NCBI GenBank assembly: GCA_022579005.1
Contig: MU401497.1
Span: forward strand, 1 to 64,000
DNA length: 64,000 bases
Direction: 5' to 3'
From: Poronia punctata
Taxonomy: Eukaryota > Ascomycota > Sordariomycetes > Xylariales > Xylariaceae
The notes beneath the pieces were generated by a model. The model was not told the DNA's origin. It was given only the letters and a program-made list of their open reading frames with translations, and made no database searches. A program made the position numbers and the translations under genes. Positions within the stretch are counted from its first letter, which is position 1. Each line of letters starts with the position of its first letter. Positions 1 through 13,033 of this stretch are shown piece by piece.

Positions 1-3000
1 TATAATAGTTTATAAACTAAAAGCTTAAACTTTATAAAAACTATTGCTGCGTATATATAAATAATATTATTATTTTTAGCAATACTTAAAAAAAGCATTA
101 TAATTACTTTTATAAAATATTAAAGCTATTTTAAAATATTAAACTAGCTATTTTATTAAAAAAGTTTTTTTATATATACTTTATAGTTAAACTTTTAAAT
201 TTAAAAGTAAACAGTTTAAATATTGCTATAATAAAATACTATACTAAAACAATAGTAAAAATAAAAATACTAAAAATATTAAAAAACTTTAAAATATATA
301 TTAAAATAATTATATAGCTAAGAAAATATATTTTATAGTTTTAATAAAAGCTTAAGCCTTTTTTTAAAAAAAAAAACTACTATATTAGCAAAAAAACAAA
401 AAACTAAAAAATTGCTATAAAAAAAACCTTTTATATAAAAGAAATAAACGTTATAATAAATATTTTAACTAATAAAACAAAAAATAAAAAGCTTTAATAT
501 TATATAAAAAAACTTATATAAGTTAAACTATTTAGTATACTAAAATTATAATAAACAAGTTTTTTTAAAAATAAACGCTTTAGCAAAACAAAGCTATAAA
601 GTAATAATATTTTATATAGCAAATAATTTTTAAAATAAAGGATTTATATATATAAACACTATTAAACTAATTATATATTTAAGCAAAGTTCTAATAAAAG
701 CTAAAAAAAATATTATACTATAAAACTTAAAGTTTTATGTTTTGTTTAGCTTTGTAAGCAAATATAACTTTAACTATAATTTTTAAAATATTTAATTATT
801 GTTTTAATAAATTATTAAGCTATAAAAAAAATAGTAAATTAAAAAAATATAATAATAATAAATATTATTAAAATAAACTTAAAGCTAGTCTAAGCTTTTA
901 TTTATTTTAACTAATATAAACTTAATATACGCTATATTTTAAGCAAGGTTAATCTAGTTTTAAATACATTATTAAAACTTTTAACAAAAGCAACTTTTAA
1001 TAATAAAAAAAAAGTAAAAAAAAATAATAAAAACATATTAAATAACATTATTAAAAAATTTGCATACTTAGTATATAATATATATATAATACCTAAATTT
1101 AAAAATAAGTTAATTAAAAAATATAATAATAACATAAAAATAAAAAATATTTTTAAAAAGCTAAGTACTTAAATAAAAATTATAAAAATAAAATTTGCTT
1201 AAAAAGATAAATTATTATACTATATACTATATAAATAAAGTAATTGCTTAGTTATATTAAATAATTATATAGTAAAACTATTTTATAAAGTATATAATAA
1301 AAAATACTACTTTAAAATTAATAAAATATTATATAATTTTAAAAGCTACTATATTAAAAATTTATTATAAAAATTAAAACAATACTTATAGCATTGCTTA
1401 AACTATATTTAAAATTATATAAACTAAAATAAAATATTTAAATTATTACGTTTAATAGTAGTTATAAGCATTTTATACTATACTATTATAATAAACTTTA
1501 TAGTTAATATGCTTATTATATTATTTTAAAAAGCCTTATAGCAAATACTAAGCTATAGCACTTATAACTATTTTTTAATAATTATATATAAGTTTAGTAA
1601 AAAAACACTACTTATTTTAAAAAATATTAAATATATTATAGCAAAATAAAAAACTATTTTGTTAAAAATATTAATACTATATAAATAAAGCATACTATTA
1701 AAAATTATATTAAATAAAGACTTAAAATTTATATTAAAACTTTAGCAAACACTTTTTATTTATATATTTATAAAACTACTTATATTTATAGCATATTACT
1801 TATAAACTAATAGCTAGTTAAAATAAAAAAACTAAAATATAAAGATTGCTATATAATATTATTATATTATTTTAAACATTTTATAAATATTAATTATTAT
1901 AATACTTTAATATACTTTTAATAATTTTAAATAAAAAATACTAAAATAATCTTTTAATAAGGTAGTACTAAGATTTAAGCTAAAAAATTTTGTAACGATT
2001 TTATAAGTACTAAAAACGCACTAAACTTTAAAGTATATAAACGTTTATACTAAATTAAAGTATAAATAGCAATTAATTATATAGCTATTAATATAAAAAT
2101 TAAATATAATAAAATAAAATAAAAAAAATATTATAATATTAAAAATAAAGTGTACTTTAAACTATATATAAAATATTACTTTTTTAATAAACTTTTAAAA
2201 AAATAGTTATAATAAAAAGTTAAACTTTTAACTATTTTTAAAAGGGTAAGCAACTTAGTATATAAGCTAAATTTTTTAAGGCATTAAAAAGTATATTAAG
2301 TAGTTTTAGTAGCTTATTTATATTTTATACTAAAAAAAATAAATTTATTTAATAAAAAAAAACTATAACTAAAATAAGTATTTATAAATAAAAATACTAA
2401 TAAATAAAAGTTATATAAAATTAAAAAAATAATTTTAAAATAAGTTATAAAAGCAGCAAACTAAGTATTATTAAAATATTTAGTTAAATAGCGTAGCTAT
2501 TTTTTTATTTATAATATATAGTATTTTTAATATATATTAATGCAAAATGCTTTAAAAATAGTAAGACAATATAATAAAAACTATAAAATAACTTTTAACA
2601 AGCTTAAAACTATAGCAAAAGATAAAATATATAAAAATGTTAATATTTTAAAAGATATTTTATTAAATAAATAAAAAACAGTAATAGTTATATTTAAAAC
2701 TAATATATAAGTATACTTATAAAGTATAAATACTATTATATTAGCACCTAAAAAGTACTTAACTACTTTATTACTAAAAATATTAATAACTTGCTAATTT
2801 ATTTATTTTAATACTGTACTACTTTTATTTTTTTATACTATAATTAATTATATATTATTTTAATGCTATATATTATTTTAATATATTATTAATATTATAC
2901 TAATTATATTGTTTTAATAATAAGCTATTAAGTTAAAATGTTTTTAAATATTTTGTTTTTATAAGTAATAAACTTTAAAGTATTGCTAAAGTAGCAAAAA

Positions 3001-6000
3001 GAATATAATAAAGCGTATTAATAAGCTAAACTAATATTTAAAAGAATTTTTTTAAAAGCAACTACGTTAACTAATATATATAATATTTTTATAAAAAATT
3101 ATTATAGCGTTAATAAAATACTATATAATGCTAAATAGCTAGCGCTTATATATTAAGTAAACATATTATAAAATATTATACTAAAAAAGTATTTTAACTA
3201 TAAAAAGGTAATAAACTACTTTATAGTTTGCTAACTAAATAGCAAACAATTAAATAACTTATTATAAGCAAATATACGTATACTAATAAATTTTATTATA
3301 TAATTAAAAAATAAAAAGCAGTAAGATAACTAGTTATAATTTATTATAATAAATATTAAACTAAAATAATTAAAAGCTTTATATATTATAAAAAACGTAT
3401 AATATAAATTAAAAGTAATGCTTTAAATAATAGTTAATATAATTAATAATGTAAGTTTAATTTAGCTGCTATATAACCTTGCTACTAAAGTTATATTATA
3501 ATGTTAAAAATAGTAAGCAAATATTTAAAAATATAAGTATGCTTAATTACTACTAATAAGAACAATTAAACTAATTAAACTAATATTACTACTAAAAAAA
3601 TAAAACAATTTTTTTAAAATACTAACTTGTTTACTAAAAAAATTAATTGCTTACTTTAAAAAACTTGCATTACTAGCTAAAACTATAAGTAATTAAACTA
3701 ATTAAACTACTATATAAATTGCTAAATATAAAACAATTTAATTGTTAATAGCTAAATTTTAATTAAAAAAGGCTAAAAAACAATATAATAAAACTACGTA
3801 GATTACTAGCAAATTTATTAACAAGTTTAATACTTAATAAGCAAAAAAACAAAAGCTTATAAAGATTTTTATTAAAATTAACAAATTAATTAATATAAAA
3901 ATTAAATATAGCGTTAAAAAAAGCTTTATTAATAGCTTAATTTAGTACTATGTTGCTAATATAATAAAAGAAGTGCTTATTATATTTTTAAGCGCTTTTA
4001 ATATTTTTTTATTTAATATATATATAGTAAAATTTTAAAAACTATAAAAAAAGCTTAATAAAGCAGTACAATATAATAATATACTAGCAAACAATATTAT
4101 TAAGATTAAAAAAGCTTATAATAAGCTTAAAAATAAATTTAATAAAATAATTAAGTAAATAAACAAAAAGTTTAAAAAACTAGAAAATAAATTAGCTAAT
4201 TAACTTACTATTACTAATTAATTTATAAGATTACTTGCTATTACTTAATAAAAACTATAAGAAAATATTTTAAAGATAGAATTAAATACATTATTAGTTT
4301 ATTAAACTAGCTTACTTAACTACTTTTAATTTATTATATTAATTAAAAAATTAAACTAATGCAAAAATAATTGCTTTTATATTACCTAACTACATTAGCA
4401 TTATTAAAATAAAAAGACTGCAAGATAAAAATAAGGACGTTTTTTTTTATGTTAAGGGGGGCAGTTTGTTATGCGCATTATAAAGATATATTATATAAAT
4501 ACGTTACGTGACTCTATTACGTAACCCTATTAGTCTACAGACATAGTATAAATTAATTTAAAGGATTATTTAGACCTTGCTTTTACTCTAGTTAATTTAT
4601 TTTTATTTTATTATACTAACCTAATGCTATCATTAGAACAGCTGCTAAAACTTTAATACTATTATATAATTTATAGTTAAAATTTTATAAAGTTATTTTA
4701 TATTATTGCTATAATATAGCGCTTAGCTGCGTATAGCTTAAACGCTGCTAAATGCTAGCAATTAACTTTTTATAATAAATGCTTAAATTTAACAATATAA
4801 CTTTTTTATTTTAATTTATAGTTAATAGCTATAGTTAATAACTTTTTAGCTTATTTTTTTTTATAGTTACTATTATAATTTTTTTAACAGCTTTATATTG
4901 CTAAAATAAAAATTATTTAATTAAAGTTAAAAGAGCAAGCTAACTTAGTTTTTGCTTTTATTATATATAAGCATAATAAAAAGTACATTAAACATTTATT
5001 ATTAACGCTATAATAGTTCTAGCCTAGCTTGCGCTATATAAAAATAATATATACTTATTAGTAAAGCTAAACTTGCTAATATACTTTAAGTAGCTTTAAA
5101 ATATATAAATTTTTAGTTACTAATAATTTATAATATAAGCAGCGCAAAAAAAAGCTTAAAACTTATTAAACATTTTATAATATTAAGTTAAAAAAAGCTA
5201 GTTATTATTAATAATATAAAATACTAAAAACTTAGTAGCTACTTTTATAATAATAGTAGTATAGCAATAGTTATAGTTAGCTTTGCTAACAATATTAAGT
5301 TTATACTTTTATTTATTATTTAAAAGCATATTTTTTTAATTTATTTAAAGTAATATTAAATTAAAAAGTATTAAGCATTTTTTATATAAAATATTTATTT
5401 TATTAGTTAGTTTTAAATTAGTATCTTAGTATACATTTTAAAGCAAAAAACAAATAATAAGTTATATATTAACTTTTAATAGCAGCAATTTTTTAATATT
5501 AAAATAGTTAATTTTATATACTTTTTTTTTATTTATTTAAAGTTAAATTAGTAAATATTAAATAATAGGTTTATTATAAGCAAACTTATATTTGTTTTTT
5601 TTAAAAGCATATTAGCGTTAACTAGCAGCGTATATTTTTTTGCTATAAAAAAATAATATATGCTTATATAAACGTTAAAATAAGTTATAAACTAAATATA
5701 GTTGTTTGCTTGCTTAAGTTTAATAATTTTAAAATTTTGCCTTTTTATAAAAACTATAAAAGCACTTTTAGTTATATTTTTTTATGCTTAGCTAGCAAAA
5801 AGTAAAGCAAAAAAGCTTATTAGTTTTAGTTTAAAAGTAAAGCTAAAAGTTAAAGTAGCAAATTTAGCACAAGCTTTTATTATAAATAGTTTTTAAGTAC
5901 TAGCTTAGCTATATACGTATAAATTATTAATAATAAACTAAGAAGTAAAAAAATAAAGCTATTAATAAGTTGCTTTAGTAGCGTAAACATATTTGTTAAT

Positions 6001-9000
6001 TTTTGCTTTTTTATAAGCTAGTACTTTTAAGCTTATTAAAATACTATTAAACTTTGCTAACTTTATATATACTTTAATAATATAATTAATAATATTTTGC
6101 TTTAAAGTACTTAGTTGCTTATAGCTTTTTATAAAAAACTAATAATAAATATACTTAGGTTTTAACTAAACATAAAAAAAGCTAAAAATAATAATAAACT
6201 ATTAAGCGTAAGTAAATAAAAAATAACTTTTAAAATAATAAAGTAAAAATTAAAGTTATTTTTATTTAAAAAAAAATAGCTAAATATAAAGTTGCTATAT
6301 ATAAGCTAACTTGCTATAATTTGCTAATATATTATTAATAAGCAAGTTATATATTAAGTTAAATATGCTTTAGTACTTAAAATATACTAAGTTAAAAAGT
6401 TAAGTTAAAATTAAGTTAAAAGCAAAACTAATTTAAAAAAGTGCTAGTTTATTATTGCTTAACTTTTATTAAAAAGTATAAGCTTTTATTTTTGCTATTA
6501 TATGCTTACTTTTTAGCTTTTAGCATATTTTAATAGCTTAGTAATAATAATAACTATAAGTAATAATATTAAAATTTAATATATTATTTAGCTTTTTTAA
6601 TTTTATAGCTTATTAGCTAATATAATAAAATTAGCAAAACTTGTACGCTTTAAAGCTATAAAACTTAAAGTTTTTATTTTGCTAAAGCATATTATTAATA
6701 TAATATAGCATTAAAACTATTATAATAACTTTTAAGTTATGTTTTAAGTTAACTTTTACGCTTTTATTTACGTTTTTAAAAAACTATAAAGCTTTAATTA
6801 TGTTGTTAAAGTTAAAATTATAAAGGCTTAAAGTAATAAAAAAGATGTTTGCTAGGTAGTTATGTTTTTTACTAGTTAAAGTAGCTAGTATTATATATAA
6901 GCTAATAAGCAATTTATAAAAATTTTAATAAATATTAAAGCTGTTAATAAAAACTAAAATTAAGCATAATATAATAGTTTTAAAATATTTATTTTATTTT
7001 TTAAAAACTGCTTTACTATATATACTAAGCTTTAGCTTTATATAAATTAAATATATATAGTATATAAAAACTAGCTTGTTTTAAATAATAGCTTAATAAA
7101 TATAATAAATGTACTTTTTTATTAAAAGCGTATGCTTATATTTTAGCATACTGCTTTGCTTTATAACTTTTAAGGTAATAATACTAAAGCTAAAATTATT
7201 TATAATTTTTTTTTAATAATAGTTAATATATATATTTTTACTTTTAAAGTTTTTAATAATATTTTTTTTAAAAATATATATAACTTTTATATTTAAAATA
7301 AGTTTTATATTATTTTAATTTATTATAATAGCCTAGTTAAAAAAAAAATAAAAAGAAATTAAGCTTTTTAAGCATTTAGTAACGTAAATAAATAGTTTTT
7401 AAATTTACAAGGCAACGTTGCTTTTAACTTTAGTATAATAATTTATTTAGTAGTTTTATTTAAAGCTATATATATGTTTTATATATACTATTTTAAAGTT
7501 ACTTATATTTAAAACCTAACATTTGTAAGCTAAATTAATATAAATATAAAAAACTATGTTAAATAAAAATATAGCGTTAATTTTATTTTTGTTAGCGTTT
7601 AAAATATAAGCAAAAAATTTAAATATAGTATAAATAAATAATGCTTAACTATAAAAATAAAAAAGCTTATAAAGATTATTAATAAAATAAGCTAAGCCTT
7701 AATATATATTATAGCTAATATTAAATTAAAAAAATATAATAAATAAACTAACTAAGTTAATAGTATAAAGCTTAAATATTATAGTTTTACTATTTACGTT
7801 ATATTTTTCTAGCTTTTTAGTTGCTTTTTTTATTAAAAGCTTTTTAATATTAAGTAAAATAGTAACTTTTTTTATATTTATTAAAAAAAACCTTTTTAAT
7901 ATATAATTTTTAAAAGTAGTAAGCTAAAAAAGTATAAACAAAATATTTTAAATAATAGCATTTATATTATTATACGTTTTAAAAAAAGCAAGTATTTTTT
8001 AAAAAGCAGCATACTTAGTTTAATTTATGCTAAAAACGTGCATATAAAAGCTTAAAGCAAGCTAAAAATTAAATATTTTAAAAAAGATATTTTAGTAGTA
8101 AAGTATAAAAGTAAAAGTATTTTTTATTTTTTTTTAAAGTAGCTAAACAAAAATAGTTTAAAGCGTAGGCTGTTATATAGCAACTATAAAAACGTTTATA
8201 TTTTTTTTAAAAGCTAAAAGCTTAGGTTAAAGCTTAGTATTTTTATTAATAAAATTGTTATATTTTTAAGCACTTATAAGCTTTTATTAATTAAAGCTAG
8301 CAAGTAGCAAGTTAAATATTTTAATATTTTAAACTTTTTTTTTAGCTATATTAAAGTTAAAAAGGCTTAAAAAAAATTAAAAGTATATAAAGTTATATTA
8401 TTATATAATATTTTATTTTTTAAGTTATTTTTATTACTATTTAAATTGCTTATTTATTTTTTTATTAAGCTGTTTTTAGCTATTTTAATATTGTTTTAAT
8501 TATTTTTAAGCTTAAGTATAAAGCTTTTATATTTATATTAGTTTTTTTAGTTTTTTTAGCTTTTTTAGTTAGGTTTTAAATTAAGTTTTAGCTTATTAAA
8601 AAAGATTTTATAATAAAAAACTTTATTATAATAATAAATTTAGTTTTTATAATAAGCTTTTTATAATATATTAAAAGCATTATTAAGCTACGCAAAATTA
8701 TATAAGGTATAGCTTTTTTAAAGTATAGTTAAAATAAGTTAAAGTATAAAACAATATAGAAAATTATAGTAATTATAGTTAAAAACTATTTTATAAGTAT
8801 TTTTTTAAAAAGTATAAAGTATAAAGAAAATTTTAATAAAAAGTATATAAGTATATAAAGTAGTTAGTTTAGCAATAAAAAGCAAAAGTACTAATTGCTA
8901 ACTAACTATATTATTTTATTTATATATAACTTTTTAAAATAAGCTTTATTTATAATTAATGTTTAATTATAGCTTTTAATTAGTTTTATAGCAAACTTTA

Positions 9001-12000
9001 ACTTTAACGCATTTATAACCTTAGTAAGTTTATTTATATGCTTAACTAGCTAACTAAGTTATAAATGCTAACTTAATATTACGTTTTAAGCTATATTTAA
9101 AGCTTTAAGTTATAAAGTATATATATTACGCGTTTTATTTTATTAGTAAGTACTTGTAATATTTTTTTTTATTTTTTTTATATATTATTTAGTTTATTAT
9201 TAAAGCATTGCTTATAAGTAATACTTTATTATTATATGCTTTAACTTAAAGTTTATATATTATATAAGTTATTTATTAAGTTAAGTACTTTTTATATAAG
9301 TATAAAGTTATAAATTATATTTATATTTAAAAATTTTTGTTGCTTTTTTTTAAATTTTATATACTTTTTTTACTTAGGTTTTTTTTTACTTTTTTATTTA
9401 TTTTTATACTTTTTATTTATTTTTACTTTTACTTTTTTGCTTTTAATTTTTTATTATATAAGTTTATTTTGCTTATATAATTTTAATTAAAAAGCTAAGC
9501 TAAAGACTTTATAAAAATGCTACTAGGTTTATAAAAAAAAAAAGGTTATAGTAGTTTATTATAAAATTAAAAAAAGCTTATTACTAGCAATTTTAAAAAA
9601 CTAAGCAGCAATAGTAGCAGTTAGCTTAATAATAGTTAGCTTAATAGTATTACTTAGCTTATTAGCAATTAATTTATTAGTAGTTAACTTATTAGCATTA
9701 TTTAGCTTATTAGTAGTTAATTTAATAAACTTGCTTATTATAGTTTTAAAAACCCTTTTAAACTAATAATTATAATTTAATAAATATTAATGCTTTTTTT
9801 AGTATTGCTAAATTTTTATTTTTGTTTGCTAATAATATAAAGTACTTATAATCTAGTTATGCTTAAAAACTATACTTTAAGTATTTTTAGTTTTATTTAG
9901 TTTATTAGCATATAAAGTAATAAATAAAACACTAAAGCTTATATATTATTTTTAAAACTTATTAGTACTTTTATGCTTATAATATATTTTTTTTTTATAA
10001 ATAGCTATTATTTTCTAGTTATTTTATTTTAAAATTTAAAAAAATATTAACTTTGCTTTATTTAAGCTTAGCTTGTTTTTTTAACTATTTAAGCGTAATT
10101 TAATATTTTTAAGTTAGCGCTTAAGTAAGCTTTTAGTTTTTAAAAGCTAACTAATACTTTATGCGCTATAAACTATTATAGCTTTTAAAGCATAAAAATT
10201 AAATTTGTTTAATAAATATAAAGGCTTTTTTAAAGTAAGTATTAATTTACTAATATAATTTATATATTAAAGTTTAGTTTATTAATAATATTTAAATACT
10301 TTTTAAAGTGCTTTAAAGCTTTTTAAAAACGCTTATTATAAAGACTTTAAAATATTATAGCTTAATAAACAAAAGTATAAAGCTTATTAAAAAGCAATAT
10401 TTTTAGCTATTTTTTAAGCTTTATTGCTTAGCTATATATATATAAAAAAATATAGCTATAATAAAAGTAATATTTAACTTTAAAAAGCTTACTTTTAAAA
10501 TTAAATAGTAAAGCGCTAAAAGTAAAGGCATTATTAATAAAGCTAAACTTGCTAGCGTTATATTATAAGCAGCTATAGTTAAACAACTTAATAAAACTAC
10601 TAAATTTTAGTTAATATTTAAGCTAAATATAAAATATTATTAAAACTAATTTGTTTTTTATAGCAAATTTTTTATTTTTAATACAATATTTAAAATATTT
10701 AAAAAGTATACTTTTACTACTAATAATATTAACAAGCTTTAATAGTTTTGCTTTAACTAGCATAATAATTAATAGTTTAAGTTTTTTTTTATATAAAATT
10801 TACGCTTATAGTGCTAAAAATTTACTAAGTTTAATTTAAATATTTTTAAGCTAGCTGCTATTATTTATAATAGCAACTTTAACTTTGTAAAAAAAATTAA
10901 AGCTTAGCAAAAATATTAAAAAGTTATAAAGCTTTAATTATTAAAGCTTATTTTTAATTTTATTTAAAAGCTATTTACTAAGCTTATAAATTATAAGCAA
11001 ACGTTTAAAAATAAAAACAGCTTAATAACATACTTTATTTAGCTTATATTTTTTACTTTAATACTGCTTATATTTTATTATATTAAAAGTATTATTTTTA
11101 TTATATTTTATATTAATTATAATACTAATAAGTAAAATAAGCAAACGCTTAAATAAAAATTTTAAATAAAATATTATTAATATATACTAAAGCTTAGCTT
11201 TTAAGTAATAATTTGCTAACGTTAATAAAAACATTTTTATTTAGCTTAAAGTAGCTTTTAAGCGTTATAAAATAAACAAAACTAATATTACTTTTAATAA
11301 ATATATTTAAGTTAATAAAACCTTTTTTGTTTTACTTTTTAGTTATAAATTTAAACCTTGCTACTTTTTGCTTAATAATTTTATAGCTAATTTATTTTTA
11401 GCAATATTAATAAAAAAATAATAATAAAAGCTATAGCTATAGTAATAAAAATAAAAACAAAAATAAAGTAAAGCTTTTAGCACTTTTATTTATATTATTT
11501 TACTTTATAAAATAAAAAGTAGCACTAAAAGCACTTTTACTAACTTATATTATTGCTTATAAAAAAATTATTATAAAAAAGTTTTTGCTAAAAATAAAAA
11601 AAATATTAAGTATAAGTTTAGTATAAGTAAAAAAAGTAATAGTATTATTATTTATTATTAAATACTATTTTTAAGTTATAACTTTTTTAGCTTTTTACTT
11701 AAGCTGCTATAATATTAAGTTTTAAACTTTAATACTAATTTAAGTACTAGTTTTTTTTTATATAATAATAGTAGCTTATTACCTAGTTTAAATAATATAA
11801 GCAATATTTTTAATACTTATATAAAAATAGTTAATAAGTTTTATTATAGCAATAAATATATATTTTTATTAAAACGTTGTTAAAATATTTAATACTTTTT
11901 ATAAAGTGCTAGTTTAAATTTATAATTGCTTTTTTTATATTTAGTTAATTTTAAAAGTATTTTTTATTTTATTTATAAAAATAAATAAATATTATAGCAT

Positions 12001-12357
12001 AAAATATATGTTTTAAAAAAGTTTATTTTTTTTTGTTATAAAAAAAAAATATAATTTACTTTTAAAACATACTAGTTTAATAATATATAAAATATACTAT
12101 ATTTATTAGCTTAGTAATATACTAATTAGTTTTTAATAAGTTTTAGCTAGTTTTTTATTTATAATATAAATGCAAAAATATATTAATTTGTTTTATTTAA
12201 GCAAATATTTATAATTTATATTAGTATATTATATAATATTATTTTTTAAATAAAGGTATAGTATATATTTAGTAAAAAATATACTATTAATTTACTAACG
12301 CAATAAAAAAGTACTTTTTATTTAAATTTATATAGAGAGTATATTTAGAAACCCTGC
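1..12357. repeat. Hypermutated AT-rich repeat block (RIP-like)
   Basis: This stretch has no believable gene. Sampled lines contain only about 10-18% G+C, and every frame is broken by stops at short intervals. Residual cytosines lie almost only after A or G, and residual guanines almost only before T or C, so TC, CC, GA and GG dinucleotides are nearly missing. This is the look of repeats driven to near saturation by C-to-T mutation on both strands, as RIP does in ascomycetes. The first 4.4 kb is richer in A than T, and much of 4.6-9.5 kb is richer in T. That would fit at least two decayed elements in opposite orientation, but this is inference. The left edge lies outside the window. A centromeric or subtelomeric position cannot be excluded; no telomere repeat is present. 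Confidence 0.85.
4446..4640 (+). mobile_element. Probable 3' LTR with polypurine tract of a decayed LTR retrotransposon
   Basis: A less mutated island inside the AT-rich block. A purine run, TTAAGGGGGGCAG (4452-4464), resembles the polypurine tract of fungal LTR retrotransposons. It is followed at 4467 by TGTTATGCGC, a plausible LTR start (TG), and a plausible end (CA) lies at 4639-4640 in TTAGAACA, giving an LTR of about 174 bp. A 7-bp inverted repeat, GTTACGT (4503-4509) and ACGTAAC (4519-4525), lies inside. The internal region would lie to the left, in the A-rich 1-4445, where no coding frame survives. I found no second LTR copy, primer binding site or target-site duplication, so superfamily and exact ends are uncertain. 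Confidence 0.4.
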
Positions 12358-12432
12358 CTAACAAGCCTTGCAAATCTAACAAGCCTTGCAGCCCTTGCGC
12401 AGGCCTTGTAGTCCTTGCGCAAGGCTTGTTAG
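12358..12432. repeat. Direct and inverted copies of CTAACAAGCCTTGC at the edge of the AT-rich block
   Basis: CTAACAAGCCTTGC occurs at 12358-12371 and again at 12376-12389. Its exact reverse complement, GCAAGGCTTGTTAG, lies at 12419-12432, so the last two can form a 14-bp stem. Between them are further related pieces (CCTTGCGC, AGGCCTTG). The array sits where the sequence changes from AT-rich to normal composition, as expected for an element terminus. The same core recurs at both ends of the element at 13034-13897. Confidence 0.8.
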
Positions 12433-13033
12433 CCACCTCGAGATCCCGCTAAAGTACTGTCTCTACTTGTACGTACTACTAGTACTTACTAAATATGGCA
12501 GATGCCGTGGTAGGTAACATAACAATGCACAACTACCTTAACACCTAAATCAACAACTTATGCTCTATTTAAGTACATAACATATTACCTACTCGTGCTA
12601 CTACAAGTACTATCTAGTGGTAGTAAAAGTTATCTTTTAAGTCAATTCAAGTACGTGCTTCCTACGCAGCAAAGAGGACCTCAAAGGGTGGACCTTGTAG
12701 GTAGTAGGTATGTGATTGGTTAGGCATACATATAATAGTTGTTGTTGTTGTTGTTGTTGACCGCCTTAGACCAATCAAATACCAGCTACGGTATGTAGTA
12801 GTAGTAGTAGAATTTTAACGTCTATCTTAGGTGGGTCCGGGCTAACTAAGCTACGGTATGTAGATAAGTACCACCTTTGTAGGTAAAGCCTAGAGGAAGG
12901 TTGTTTTGCTATTCCTACCTACTTCTACTCGGACATAAATGCTGGTATACAAGTACCTACTCTAGATATTCTGAGGTGATAGTGCTCTATACTTGTACAT
13001 ATGTACTGCAGCGGGACCCGTAGAGTAGTAAGA
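12433..13033. other. Intergenic spacer of normal composition
   Basis: No gene is seen. It holds a (GTT)7 microsatellite at 12738-12759, a short GTA run near 12795-12810, and two copies of GCTACGGTATGTAG near 12785 and 12850. It separates the large AT-rich block from the small quasi-palindromic element. Confidence 0.6.
12738..12759 (+). repeat. (GTT)7 microsatellite
   Basis: A perfect trinucleotide run in intergenic DNA. Confidence 0.9.

Noticed and set aside
932..1135. 67-codon frame, and a similar 62-codon frame at 10651-10839
   Set aside because: Their Leu/Phe/Ile/Asn-rich translations are what extreme AT content gives by chance; no sign of selection.
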